The notes under the pieces: model-generated
Told to the model about the DNA's origin: nothing
The model's database searches: none
Seen by the model: only the letters and a program-made list of their open reading frames with translations
In this document: positions 43,309-52,060 of the stretch, in pieces
Layout of the letters: each line of letters opens with the position of its first letter
Position numbering within the stretch: position 1 is the stretch's first letter
Made by a program: the position numbers and the translations under genes
DNA from: Clostridiales bacterium
GTDB taxonomy: Bacteria; Bacillota; Clostridia; Christensenellales; Pumilibacteraceae
DNA: 64,000 bases
Assembly: GCA_014799665.1 (NCBI GenBank)
Contig: JAAVHP010000029.1
Location: 1-64,000, forward strand
Reading direction: 5' to 3'

Positions 43309-43501
43309 TTGACGATGTAGGCGCGGCGCAGACGGGTAACAGTTGACACGCACGCGAAGGGAGTGCAGACCCACCCACATGACCGAGGCAACCAAATGTT
43401 GCACGCTCCTTGATTTGTCGCTCACCTCGAAGCTGTGTCATGATTGCTACAAATCAGCCTGTGGCTGCGTAGCCCGTATCCGCCGATGCATACGCCGTCA
43501 A
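43309..43501. repeat. Long-hairpin element, copy D (enlarged)
   Basis: 193 bp. Outer stem TTGACG-A-T-GTA (43309-43319)/TAC-G-C-CGTCAA (43491-43501). It keeps CGGCG, ACGGG and GCCCGT, CGCCG, and the tip motif GGGAGTG (43359-43365)/CATGACC (43378-43384). It also holds an inserted segment with its own 8-bp stem TGATTTGT (43411-43418)/ACAAATCA (43449-43456). The TGA stop of ftsK (complement of 43498-43500) lies in the outer arm. Confidence 0.82.
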
Positions 43502-46500
43502 TTATCGTCGGGAGCGTGACCGAACATTTCCTTATACTGCTCAACAGTCATTAGTACGTCGCGCGGCTTGTTATTGCCGGTGGAGGGGCCTATAAAGCCG
43601 TTATCTTCCATGCTGTCGATAATACGCGCCGCACGGGCGTAGCCGATAGAGAACCTGCGCTGGACGACCGAAACGGATATCTGCTTGGTTTTAAGCGCGA
43701 GCGCCATAACGCGCTCGGCATACGGATCGATATCGGGCTCGTTACTGCCGCCGCTGTCCTTGCCGCCGACAGCACCGTTACCGTCCTTGGAACCGCCACA
43801 AACGAACTGCTCGGCTTCGGTATCGAAGTCGCATTCATAATGCTCTTTGAGATAGTTGACGACGGTAAGAATTTCGGGGCCGTCGACAAACGAGCCCTGA
43901 ACACGACGGGGCGCCGCGGCGTCCTGCGGATAGTAAAGCATATCGCCGTTGCCGCGCAACGCTTCCGCACCGACCTCGTCAATGATAATGCGCGAGTTAG
44001 TCGCATCCTTAACCGCAAACGCGATACGGCTGGTAAGGTTGGCTTTTATCGTACCCGTAATGACGTCCGCAGACGGGCGCTGAGTAGCGACGATAAGGTG
44101 TATGCCCGCCGCCCGAGCAAGCGCCGCGATTTGGCTTATTCTGTTTTCGATCTCGCCCGAAACCTGCGATTGCATGAGGTTTGCAAGCTCGTCGATAATA
44201 ATAACAATATGCGGGAGCTTGTCTATCTTGCCGCTCGTAACCTCGGGCAGAGCGTTGTACTCGGACAGCTTGCTGCACGAATACTTAGCCATAACGGTGA
44301 ATCGTCTGTCCATTTCGCCCGCAGCCCATTTGAGCGCGTTGAGCGCGTCGTTAGGCTCGCTTATCGTCTTTTCGAACAATAAATGCGGCATACCGCGGTA
44401 CTTGCTGAACTCGACGCGTTTGGGGTCGATAAGAATAAACCTCAAATCGTCAGGGCTGGATTTATACAAAAGACTTGTAATAAGACTGTTCAAGCCCGCG
44501 CTCTTACCGCTACCCGTTTGACCCGCGATAAGAAGATGCGGAACCTTTTCCAGATCGCAAACCACTATATCGCCGCCGAGGTCTTTTCCTACCGAGAACA
44601 CCAGCGGTGACTTGGGCTTGCTGAACGCGGTTGATGAAACTATTTCGCGCAAGCCGACGATAGCCTTGTTCCTGTTAGGCACCTCTACACCGACGGCGCG
44701 CTTATTGGGTATAGGCGCTTCCACGCGCACGCTACTGCACGCAAGCTCGTACGCAATATCGGTAGAGAGCCCTTCTATACCCTTGACCGAAGTGCCGCTC
44801 GGCACGTCGATCTCGTACCGCGTGACCTGCGGGCCCGGAACGATATTAGTAACGGTTACTTGAACTTTAAGGAAGTTAGAAACGACCTGCTCCAAGATAA
44901 CCTTTTTGGCATTGAGCTCCTCGGGCGAATCGTCCTGTTTTTCGTATTCCTTCAATAAATCAATCGGCGGCGGAGTAAACGTATAAGTTTTATACCTACG
45001 CTCGTCCTTGGCTACGACCGAGGTCTGCGCTTGATCTTGGAGTAAGTTGTCAATGGACATTTGATTTTCGAGCGGAGCGTTGCTCTTGGCGCGTTTGGGC
45101 GCGGCAACAGGCTTAACCGGTTCTTCGGGAATATCGTCTGTAGTGATATACATACCCGAAAGGTCCTCGCCGCTTATTATATCGCTCACATTGTCACGGC
45201 GCTCGGTGAGATCTACGGCAGGGCCGTCAACGATTTTGAGCGAGCTTCCCCCCGTAATGATATCGTCAGACAAGACCTCTTTTTCGCGCGGATCTGTCGC
45301 AAAAGGATTCGATCCACCGAATTTTTGTTCAATTGAAGTAATGGGCGTTGCCGTCGTGCCGTCGAGTATTTCCTCGCGCTCGTCATCCTCGTCCGCTACG
45401 AACTTGTCCTCGGGATCGGACGAAATAAACCTGCCCTTTACCTCGAACGCATCGATAATATCGTCCTGCTTGAACTTTTCGCTTTCAAGCGGGTAAACCT
45501 TGGGTTCGGGCGCAAAGCCGGTATCGAGCGAGCTTATAAGCGCGTCGTCCATCGACGGCTGCAACTTCGAAACGGGATCAGACGCGTCGATTATCTTTTC
45601 AACAGGCTCAAACGTTTCGCGCCGAGGAGGCACGTCGAACACGGGCGGCGGCGGGGCTTGACGCTCCGCGGGCTTATGCCACGCCTCGATTATATCCACG
45701 TCGCGCTGCAACTGCTCTTCTGCATGAGCTTGAAGCGTTGATTTGATATCTCCGTCCGTTGCGGCGTTTACTATACCCTCGTCGTTGAAGTCGAAATGCT
45801 TGTCTATGGGGAAGTATACTTCCGTAAAATTATCCGGCGGTCCGTCGTAGTCGATACGGCGCGGCATATCGGGCTGAGCCGAGCGCGCCTGCGCCTGTGC
45901 CTGTCTGTACGCCTGAGCTTCTGCGTCGCGGTTGGTGCGAACGTACGGCTCGGACAAAACGGTGGGCTGGTCTTGCCGACTGCTGTAATCGTCGTTATAC
46001 GAACGTTCGCCGTAGCCGAACCCCGAGTTGTTTCTAAACTCGTCGGCGGACTGGCGTCTAATAGCGTCGGCGTCGCCGTAAAGCTTCATTTTGGCGGCGG
46101 CACTTCTGCTCTCCGCGGTCGCAGCGTCGGTCATAACAGGCGTTTCCGCGTAGTCGCTCACCCGCCTGTTGTTATCTTCACGAAGGTCGGATGCAACTCC
46201 GCTCTCGGTAGTATATCTCGATTCTTTGGGCTCGATAGTGCCGACGAATAACCCCGCCTGCACGGTGGGAATTACTCGACGCGCTTCAGCGTCCGACATC
46301 ATGCCACGGTAAGACGGCTCGGGCGCGGGTTCGGGAGCTTTCTTCTTGCCGTTTCTTATTCTGTTTACGGCGTCGGTCATGACGAGCACAACGACTATTA
46401 TCGCAATAGAGAACACAACGTAGCAGGCAATCTCCGTAATGGCCGCTTTAAGTCCAAACGAGATCACGCCCATTATTACCCCACCCGCCGAATATTTGGC

Positions 46501-46872
46501 GGCATAAATATCCCCGATATAATCGGAGAAGCCCTCTTTCAAAAACGCGTGCGTGGTCGCAAGTTGAAGGATAACGAGCGCGAACAATACGAGAAGAACT
46601 GTACAAACCGTCATTTTAGTCGACGGCATGGATATATGCTTGGATCTAAGCAACAAAATACCAGTTATGAGCAAGCCCAAAAGCATGGGATAAGACGCAA
46701 TGCCGAATACGCCGAGCATTACGCCGAAAATAGCCTCGCTGAAAACACCGAGTATGGGTTTAATTACGATACATAACAATAAAAAAGCCGAAACGACGAT
46801 AAGGCTCATACCTAACACGTCGTGGCTGCCCGTTCCATTGCCTTTTCTCTTTTTATTCTTGTTCTTAGCCAC
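43498..46872 (-). CDS. ftsK: FtsK/SpoIIIE DNA translocase
   Basis: A 1,124-residue septal DNA pump. Four N-terminal membrane helices (about 20-165), a long acidic/Pro linker (about 180-640), then the motor: alpha/beta core with Walker A AGQTGSGKSAGLNSLITSL, Walker B IVIIIDELANLM, and RAAGIHLIVATQRPSADVITG. The gamma winged helix is C-terminal (ISVSVVQRRFSIGYARAARIIDSME), which reads polar DNA sequences. In a spore former it may serve chromosome translocation into the forespore. GTG start at 46872 with GAGGG upstream. It has its own promoter. Confidence 0.97.
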   Translation of the reverse strand: MAKNKNKKRKGNGTGSHDVLGMSLIVVSAFLLLCIVIKPILGVFSEAIFGVMLGVFGIASYPMLLGLLITGILLLRSKHISMPSTKMTVCTVLLVLFALVILQLATTHAFLKEGFSDYIGDIYAAKYSAGGVIMGVISFGLKAAITEIACYVVFSIAIIVVVLVMTDAVNRIRNGKKKAPEPAPEPSYRGMMSDAEARRVIPTVQAGLFVGTIEPKESRYTTESGVASDLREDNNRRVSDYAETPVMTDAATAESRSAAAKMKLYGDADAIRRQSADEFRNNSGFGYGERSYNDDYSSRQDQPTVLSEPYVRTNRDAEAQAYRQAQAQARSAQPDMPRRIDYDGPPDNFTEVYFPIDKHFDFNDEGIVNAATDGDIKSTLQAHAEEQLQRDVDIIEAWHKPAERQAPPPPVFDVPPRRETFEPVEKIIDASDPVSKLQPSMDDALISSLDTGFAPEPKVYPLESEKFKQDDIIDAFEVKGRFISSDPEDKFVADEDDEREEILDGTTATPITSIEQKFGGSNPFATDPREKEVLSDDIITGGSSLKIVDGPAVDLTERRDNVSDIISGEDLSGMYITTDDIPEEPVKPVAAPKRAKSNAPLENQMSIDNLLQDQAQTSVVAKDERRYKTYTFTPPPIDLLKEYEKQDDSPEELNAKKVILEQVVSNFLKVQVTVTNIVPGPQVTRYEIDVPSGTSVKGIEGLSTDIAYELACSSVRVEAPIPNKRAVGVEVPNRNKAIVGLREIVSSTAFSKPKSPLVFSVGKDLGGDIVVCDLEKVPHLLIAGQTGSGKSAGLNSLITSLLYKSSPDDLRFILIDPKRVEFSKYRGMPHLLFEKTISEPNDALNALKWAAGEMDRRFTVMAKYSCSKLSEYNALPEVTSGKIDKLPHIVIIIDELANLMQSQVSGEIENRISQIAALARAAGIHLIVATQRPSADVITGTIKANLTSRIAFAVKDATNSRIIIDEVGAEALRGNGDMLYYPQDAAAPRRVQGSFVDGPEILTVVNYLKEHYECDFDTEAEQFVCGGSKDGNGAVGGKDSGGSNEPDIDPYAERVMALALKTKQISVSVVQRRFSIGYARAARIIDSMEDNGFIGPSTGNNKPRDVLMTVEQYKEMFGHAPDDN

Positions 46873-46919
46873 TGTCGATCCCTCGGAAAAATGCTATAGC
46901 ATACTTCTACGCATAGTAT

Positions 46920-46948
46920 ATTATAACATAGCGAGGTAGACTTTTCAA
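46920..46948 (-). promoter_or_regulatory. ftsK promoter
   Basis: Minus strand TTGAAA (complement of 46943-46948), 17-nt spacer, TATAAT (complement of 46920-46925). Confidence 0.8.
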
Positions 46949-46986
46949 GGCTTTTAAGGCAATAAAATAAAATAATCTTGTCTAAA

Positions 46987-47376
46987 TTACTTTACTTCAT
47001 ATCCCTTTTTGCTCGACAAGCCGTTTTGCCTGTCGTAGTTCTCTTGGTTCTTTTTAAGGTAAATATCAAACAGCTCGTCCGCCGTCATTCCGGCGTCGAT
47101 ACACATACCGAGGAAGAAATGCAAAACGTCGACTATCTCCTCTTTAAGTTTGGCTTCGTCGATTTCGGTGGGGTTCTTCCACCATTTATACTTGGCTTCG
47201 TCAACCACCTCGCCCAGCTCCACCATGAGCGCGAGCGCCTTTTTGCACACCCACTCGCCGCGCGAAAAATCGAGATTGCGCTTATCGCGTATGTACGAGT
47301 CAAGCCCCGCCTGCATACGGAACAGAACGTCGAGCTTGTCCTCTTTGTTTACGTTTTCGGTCGTATTGTTATCCAT
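46987..47376 (-). CDS. Dimeric all-alpha dUTPase/MazG-like pyrophosphatase
   Basis: A 129-residue protein of the dimeric dUTPase (dUTPase_2) group. Metal-binding acidic motifs: ALALMVELGEVVDEAKYKWWK and LKEEIVDVLHFFLGMCIDAG, the E-x-x-E and E-x-x-D patterns of all-alpha NTP pyrophosphatases. It would turn dUTP (and dUDP) to dUMP, keeping uracil out of DNA. It lies 6 bases after the M16 peptidase gene. A MazG-type house-cleaning role for another nucleotide cannot be excluded. Confidence 0.88.
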   Translation of the reverse strand: MDNNTTENVNKEDKLDVLFRMQAGLDSYIRDKRNLDFSRGEWVCKKALALMVELGEVVDEAKYKWWKNPTEIDEAKLKEEIVDVLHFFLGMCIDAGMTADELFDIYLKKNQENYDRQNGLSSKKGYEVK

Positions 47377-47382
47377 GGTTGA

Positions 47383-48639
47383 CTATCCCCTATTATAAAT
47401 TTCGTCGATCTTTTCGGGCGGCTTCTTACCGGCGTAAGCGAATATTGCGGGTCGCGCGAAGATTTCGCGAGCGAGCGCGTTTATATCGCTCGCCGTAATT
47501 TTTTCTATGCGCGAAAGCAGTTCGTCGAGGTCGTAATCGATACCCAAAATCACCCGCCGCCGCATGAGCGCGAGCATATAGTTCATTGGGTTTTCCTTGC
47601 CGAACATGGCGTTGACTTTTAGCTGCGTTTTAGCCTTTTCGGTTTCCTCGTCGGTCACGCCATCCTTTACCAGCCTGTCAATTTCGGCTCTTATCGCCTG
47701 TACAGCGCCCGTAACGTTCTTAACGTTCACATTGGCGCACACCGAAAACATACCGTTTGTAGCGCCCAGCCACGGCGAAGTGTACACGCTGTACACAAGC
47801 CCCATTTGCTCTCTGAGCTTTTGGAAAAGGCGAGAGCTCATGCCGCTACCGAGTATGCAGTCGAGCGCCGATTGCGTAGCCGAGCGCGGATCGCCGAGCG
47901 TTATCGACGGGAAGGCTATCGAGATTTCGGACTGCTCGTAGTCGTGTATCGCTTCGCCGTAGCCGTCGTATATAGGTTGCTCTGTTTGCTTGCGCGGCGT
48001 AACGAACGGCGCGTTTATTAGGCTCGGCATATACTTTTCGACGAGCGAAAGCGCGGCGGCTTCCGTTATGTTCCCGACGAACGCCACCGCAGTATTGCTC
48101 GGCAAATAGTTATGCTTTTTGTATTCCAGTATATCCGGTTTGTTAAAGCGTTTGACGTTGTCCTTAGTGCCCAAAATTTCCATGCCGAGCGAGCCGTCCT
48201 TGAACGCCGTAGAGTACAGCACGTCGTAGCAAACGCCGTCGGGCTCGTCCTGCGACATATTTATCTCTTCGAGTATGACCTTGCGCTCGCGGTCGAGCTC
48301 GGCTTGCTCGAACGTGGAATTCAGGAAGAGATCGCACAGAATGTCGAAGCACTGCTCTACGCGCTCATCGATCGACTTGAAATAGAAGCACGTGTTTTCC
48401 TTGCCCGTGAACGCGTTGTACACCGCACCCTCGCGGTCGAACTGCGACACTATATCGTTCGCCGTGCGCGTTGTCGTGCCCTTGAACTGCATATGCTCTA
48501 TGAAGTGCGATATACCGTTGTTCTCGCGCGTTTCGTAGGCGCTGCCCGTGCCTACCATTATCCCCGCCGTTACCGAACGGAGCGCGCTGTTTTGTTCGAC
48601 TATTACCGTCAGTCCGCTTTCGTATTTTTTTACCGTCAT
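47383..48639 (-). CDS. M16-family zinc peptidase (YmxG/MlpA-like)
   Basis: A 418-residue insulinase-superfamily peptidase. The inverted zinc motif is HFIEHMQFKGT (His-x-x-Glu-His), with the downstream Glu in LDRERKVILEEINMSQDEP. The C-terminal M16_C half (GYGEAIHDYEQSEISIAFPS) is intact. In Bacillus the orthologue, beside ylxY and pnp, is linked to degradation of small peptides and to regulation of exoenzymes. Cytoplasmic, as no signal is seen. Confidence 0.94.
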   Translation of the reverse strand: MTVKKYESGLTVIVEQNSALRSVTAGIMVGTGSAYETRENNGISHFIEHMQFKGTTTRTANDIVSQFDREGAVYNAFTGKENTCFYFKSIDERVEQCFDILCDLFLNSTFEQAELDRERKVILEEINMSQDEPDGVCYDVLYSTAFKDGSLGMEILGTKDNVKRFNKPDILEYKKHNYLPSNTAVAFVGNITEAAALSLVEKYMPSLINAPFVTPRKQTEQPIYDGYGEAIHDYEQSEISIAFPSITLGDPRSATQSALDCILGSGMSSRLFQKLREQMGLVYSVYTSPWLGATNGMFSVCANVNVKNVTGAVQAIRAEIDRLVKDGVTDEETEKAKTQLKVNAMFGKENPMNYMLALMRRRVILGIDYDLDELLSRIEKITASDINALAREIFARPAIFAYAGKKPPEKIDEIYNRG

Positions 48640-48659
48640 TATTTAACCTTAATTATTAA

Positions 48660-49382
48660 TTATATTTTGCTGTCCAGCACCTCACTCACGGGCGCGATCC
48701 TAAGCCCTTCGGCGAATACCGAAATGATAATGCGCTCCAAGGCCTTGACCGTACAATCGGTCGGGTGCATGAGTATGAGGTCGCCGCCCTTAACGTTCTT
48801 AACGGCGCGTTTATATATAAGCTCGGCGTCGTGGTCGCGCCAATCTATGGTATCGCGCGTCCACATTACGGTTCGGTAGCCGAGTTCTTCCGCAACGGTC
48901 AGCGTATCGCCGCAAAATGCGCCCGACGGCGGTGCGAACAGATTCATGTTCACGCCCGCCAAGTCCTTTACCGCGTTGTGCGCAGACTGTATCTCTTTGC
49001 GATTATATGCGGCGTCGAGCCTGGCGTGGTCCTTATGGAAGTACCCATGATTGCCTATCTCGTGCCCCGCCGACACTATTTGTTTGAGCGTTTCGGCATT
49101 ACCGACCGCCCACGAACCGCCGACGAAAAACGTCGTCTTTATATTGTACCGCCCGAAGGTTTCGAGCATGGGCGCAATGTATTCGGTGCCCCAGTACACG
49201 TTGACCATGAGCGATATTTTGGTATCGGACTTGCCCGAGTATATGGGTTGAGTTCCCGAGCTCGCGTCCGCCTTGCTCGCCCCGACCGATACCGTTACGA
49301 ACAACAGCATGGCGACCGTGGCGCATATTACTATATTACCCAAAACTACGCGAAAAAATTTTGCCTTGCTTATCTTAACCAT
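48660..49382 (-). CDS. ylxY: YlxY-type polysaccharide deacetylase-like protein
   Basis: A 240-residue protein with an N-terminal membrane helix (about 10-33) and a NodB-fold domain: ISLMVNVYWGTEYIAPMLETF, IKTTFFVGGSWAVGN, GHEIGNHGYFHKDHA, FAPPSGAFCGDT. The usual Asp-Asp pair of motif 1 is replaced by VNVYW, a known trait of the YlxY branch, so classical deacetylase activity is doubtful although the His-x3-His metal site (HGYFH) remains. The order pnp-ylxY-M16 matches Bacillus. Start ATG 49382 follows GGGGTG; a TTG at 49400 is less likely. Confidence 0.9.
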   Translation of the reverse strand: MVKISKAKFFRVVLGNIVICATVAMLLFVTVSVGASKADASSGTQPIYSGKSDTKISLMVNVYWGTEYIAPMLETFGRYNIKTTFFVGGSWAVGNAETLKQIVSAGHEIGNHGYFHKDHARLDAAYNRKEIQSAHNAVKDLAGVNMNLFAPPSGAFCGDTLTVAEELGYRTVMWTRDTIDWRDHDAELIYKRAVKNVKGGDLILMHPTDCTVKALERIIISVFAEGLRIAPVSEVLDSKI

Positions 49383-49383
49383 A

Positions 49384-49423
49384 TAAAAACACCCCGACAA
49401 TATTTATATTCGTTATCGGGGTG
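49384..49423 (-). terminator. Terminator-like hairpin that contains the ylxY ribosome site
   Basis: CACCCCGA (49390-49397) pairs with TCGGGGTG (49416-49423), followed on the minus strand by a U tract that leads straight into the ylxY ATG. The SD GGGGTG is in the stem, so pairing would hide it. Confidence 0.7.
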
Positions 49424-49439
49424 ATTTATGGTTATTAAA

Positions 49440-49721
49440 AAGTTAATTGGTGCCACACCCGTAAGGTTTTTGGGGCATACTGAGCCGTGATACTGCGTCA
49501 AAGCACACTTGCTGTACAATTAAAGTACAGCTGCGTGCACTTTTCCTTGTCTGACGCCACAGTCTGCACCCAAAAACTGCTTGCACCCAAACGCCGCAGT
49601 TCGGAGATAGTTTGACACTTTTGGAGCGCGGGCGTACCTACACGGTACGTCAAGCGACATAAGGGGCAAAATAGCCCGAAATACGCCGTTTGGGCTTGCG
49701 AGGCGTGGCACCAATTAACTT
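49440..49721. repeat. 282-bp element with 17-bp perfect terminal inverted repeats
   Basis: AAGTTAATTGGTGCCAC at 49440-49456 and GTGGCACCAATTAACTT at 49705-49721 match exactly. The interior has further pairing: GCTGTAC-AATTAAA-GTACAGC near 49510-49532 and CGTACC/GGTACG near 49634-49650. No transposase. It starts 3 bases after the pnp stop. It could be a miniature inverted-repeat element or a structured RNA. Confidence 0.8.
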
Positions 49722-49724
49722 AAA

Positions 49725-51977
49725 CTAGTCTTCTTTTTTCTCGCGGTGCGGCTTTTCGCCCCTTCCGCCCTTGTCGCCTTTGCCGCCGCGCGGACGGTCG
49801 CCGTGCGGTCTGTCGCCGCGGGGACGACGGGGACGGTCGTCCTCGACCTCGGTGCCCTCGGGCGCTTTTTCAATAGGATCGCCCGTAAGCTTGTCCAAAA
49901 GTTTGAGGTCGATCTTGCCCTGCTTGGTGAAGCTTACGACTTCGACCTTTACGGTATCGCCCTCTTTGAGCACTTCGCTTACCGCGTTAAGACGTTTGCC
50001 TACGTACTTGCCGAGCTTGGCAATGTGGATCATGCCGTCCTTGCCGGGAGCAAGCTCTACGAACGCGCCGAGCTCGTCGCGGACGGTAACGACCGGACCT
50101 TCGTATACGTCGCCGATCTCGGGATCCTTGACGATATTGAGAATGATCTCTTTGGCTTTTGCGGTCATCTCTTGGTCTATGCCCGCAATGAACACTCTGC
50201 CGTCTTCCTCGATGTCGATCTTGACGCCCGTCTCGTCGACGATCTTGTTGATCGTCTTGCCGGACTTGCCGATAACGTCGCCGATCTTATCGGGATCGAT
50301 ATTGAACGTAATGATTTTGGGTGCGTACGGCGAAAGCTCTGCGCGGGGCTTGTCGATAACTTCGAGCATTTTGCCTAAGATATGCAGTCTGCCGACGCGC
50401 GCCTGTTCGAGCGCGGTGCGCAGAATCTGTTCGTCAATACCCTTGATCTTGATATCCATTTGGATGGCGGTAATGCCTTTGGTCGTACCTGCTACCTTGA
50501 AGTCCATATCGCCGAGGAAGTCCTCCAAGCCCTGAATGTCGGAAAGGATAGCGAGCTTGTTCTTGGCCTCGTCCTTGATAAGACCCATGGCGATACCGGC
50601 AACGGGCGCTTTAATGGGCACGCCCGCATCCATAAGCGACAGCGTGCTGCCGCAAACGCTCGCCTGCGAGGTCGAGCCGTTGGACGAAAGGATCTCCGAC
50701 ACTACGCGAATGGTGTAAGGGAATTCGTCCTCGCTCGGGATGACCGGCTCTAACGCGCGTTCTGCGAGCGCGCCGTGACCGATCTCGCGCCGACCGGGCG
50801 CGCGAAGCGGTTTAGCCTCGCCCGTCGAGTACGGCGGCATATTGTATTGGTGCATATAACGCTTGGTTTCTTCGTCGTCGAGGTTGTCGAGCTTTTGCGC
50901 GTCGCGCGACGTGCCGAGCGTGCAGATGGAAAGCGCCTGCGACTGACCGCGGGTGAACACCGCCGAGCCGTGCGTGCGAGGAAGAACGCCCGCTTCGCAC
51001 CAAATATCGCGGATATCGGTGGTCTTTCTGCCGTCGGGGCGCACGCCTTTATCCAAAATCTTGGCTCTGACCTTTTCCTTGGTCATGTAGTACAGAGTAT
51101 CGCCAATCTCGCGTTCCCTGCCCTCGAACTCCGTTTTGAAGTGCTCCATGACGTCGGCTTGGACTTCGTCCTGGTTAGCCTGACGCTCGGTGCGGTCGAA
51201 TGTGTCGAGCGCTTTATCGAGCTTTTTGTCGGCGTACTTGCGGACCGCTTTATCGACGTCCTCGCCGATATGGTAAAGCTCCATATCGAGCTTTTTCTTG
51301 CCGACCTTTTTAACTATATCGTTAATGAACTTGACCTGTTTCTTGATCTCTTCGTGCGCGAAAAGGATACCGCCGAGCATTTCTTCCTCGGATACCTCTT
51401 GCGCGCCCGCTTCGACCATCATGATAGCGTCTTTCGTTCCCGAAACATATACATGCATCGTGCTCTTTGCGCGTTGCTCGTTATCGGGGTTGATGACGTA
51501 CTTGCCGTCTACGCAGCCGACTACGACCGAGCCCGTAGGTCCCATGAACGGAATATCGGAGATCGAAAGCGCAATCGAGCTACCGAGCATACCGAAAACT
51601 TCGGGAGGGATATTGGTGTCGACGGACAAAGCGGTTGCGACTACCGATACGTCGTTGAACAAGCCCTTGGGGAAAAGCGGACGGATAGGACGGTCGATAA
51701 GACGGGACGTAAGTATCGCCTTGTCGCTGCCCCTGCCCTCGCGGCGCTTGAAGCTGCCGGGGATCTTGCCGATAGCGTACAGCTTTTCTTCGAAGTCTAC
51801 GCCGAGCGGGAAGTAATCCATGCCGGGGCGCGGCGCGTCCGCCATGGTAACGTTGGTCATGACGACAGTGTCGCCGCAACGGATAATGCACGAGCCGTTA
51901 GCCTGCCCCGCATACTTACCCGTCTCGACGGTGACCGTTCTGCCGCCGATTTCGGTTTGGAAAACGTTGCAATCCAT
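49725..51977 (-). CDS. pnp: Polynucleotide phosphorylase
   Basis: A 750-residue 3'-5' exoribonuclease that uses phosphate. Two RNase PH domains (first starts at about 10; second with GVRPDGRKTTDIRDIWCEAG near 320), KH domain (KIGDVIGKSGKTINKIVDETGVKIDIEE) and S1 domain (GDVYEGPVVTVRDELGAFVEL). The C-terminal tail of about 45 residues is basic and Gly-rich with DRPRG/DRPHG repeats. Order rpsO-pnp is nearly universal. Confidence 0.98.
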   Translation of the reverse strand: MDCNVFQTEIGGRTVTVETGKYAGQANGSCIIRCGDTVVMTNVTMADAPRPGMDYFPLGVDFEEKLYAIGKIPGSFKRREGRGSDKAILTSRLIDRPIRPLFPKGLFNDVSVVATALSVDTNIPPEVFGMLGSSIALSISDIPFMGPTGSVVVGCVDGKYVINPDNEQRAKSTMHVYVSGTKDAIMMVEAGAQEVSEEEMLGGILFAHEEIKKQVKFINDIVKKVGKKKLDMELYHIGEDVDKAVRKYADKKLDKALDTFDRTERQANQDEVQADVMEHFKTEFEGREREIGDTLYYMTKEKVRAKILDKGVRPDGRKTTDIRDIWCEAGVLPRTHGSAVFTRGQSQALSICTLGTSRDAQKLDNLDDEETKRYMHQYNMPPYSTGEAKPLRAPGRREIGHGALAERALEPVIPSEDEFPYTIRVVSEILSSNGSTSQASVCGSTLSLMDAGVPIKAPVAGIAMGLIKDEAKNKLAILSDIQGLEDFLGDMDFKVAGTTKGITAIQMDIKIKGIDEQILRTALEQARVGRLHILGKMLEVIDKPRAELSPYAPKIITFNIDPDKIGDVIGKSGKTINKIVDETGVKIDIEEDGRVFIAGIDQEMTAKAKEIILNIVKDPEIGDVYEGPVVTVRDELGAFVELAPGKDGMIHIAKLGKYVGKRLNAVSEVLKEGDTVKVEVVSFTKQGKIDLKLLDKLTGDPIEKAPEGTEVEDDRPRRPRGDRPHGDRPRGGKGDKGGRGEKPHREKKED

Positions 51978-52060
51978 AAAATATATTTCTCCTGATAATT
52001 ATAATGCCTGTTAATTACAAAACAAGGGGGTGCGAAAAAGCACGCCCCTCGGTGTGTTGA

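Noticed and set aside
49520..49714. 64-codon frame within the 282-bp inverted-repeat element
   Set aside because: No ribosome site or protein-like pattern; the sequence is explained by pairing.
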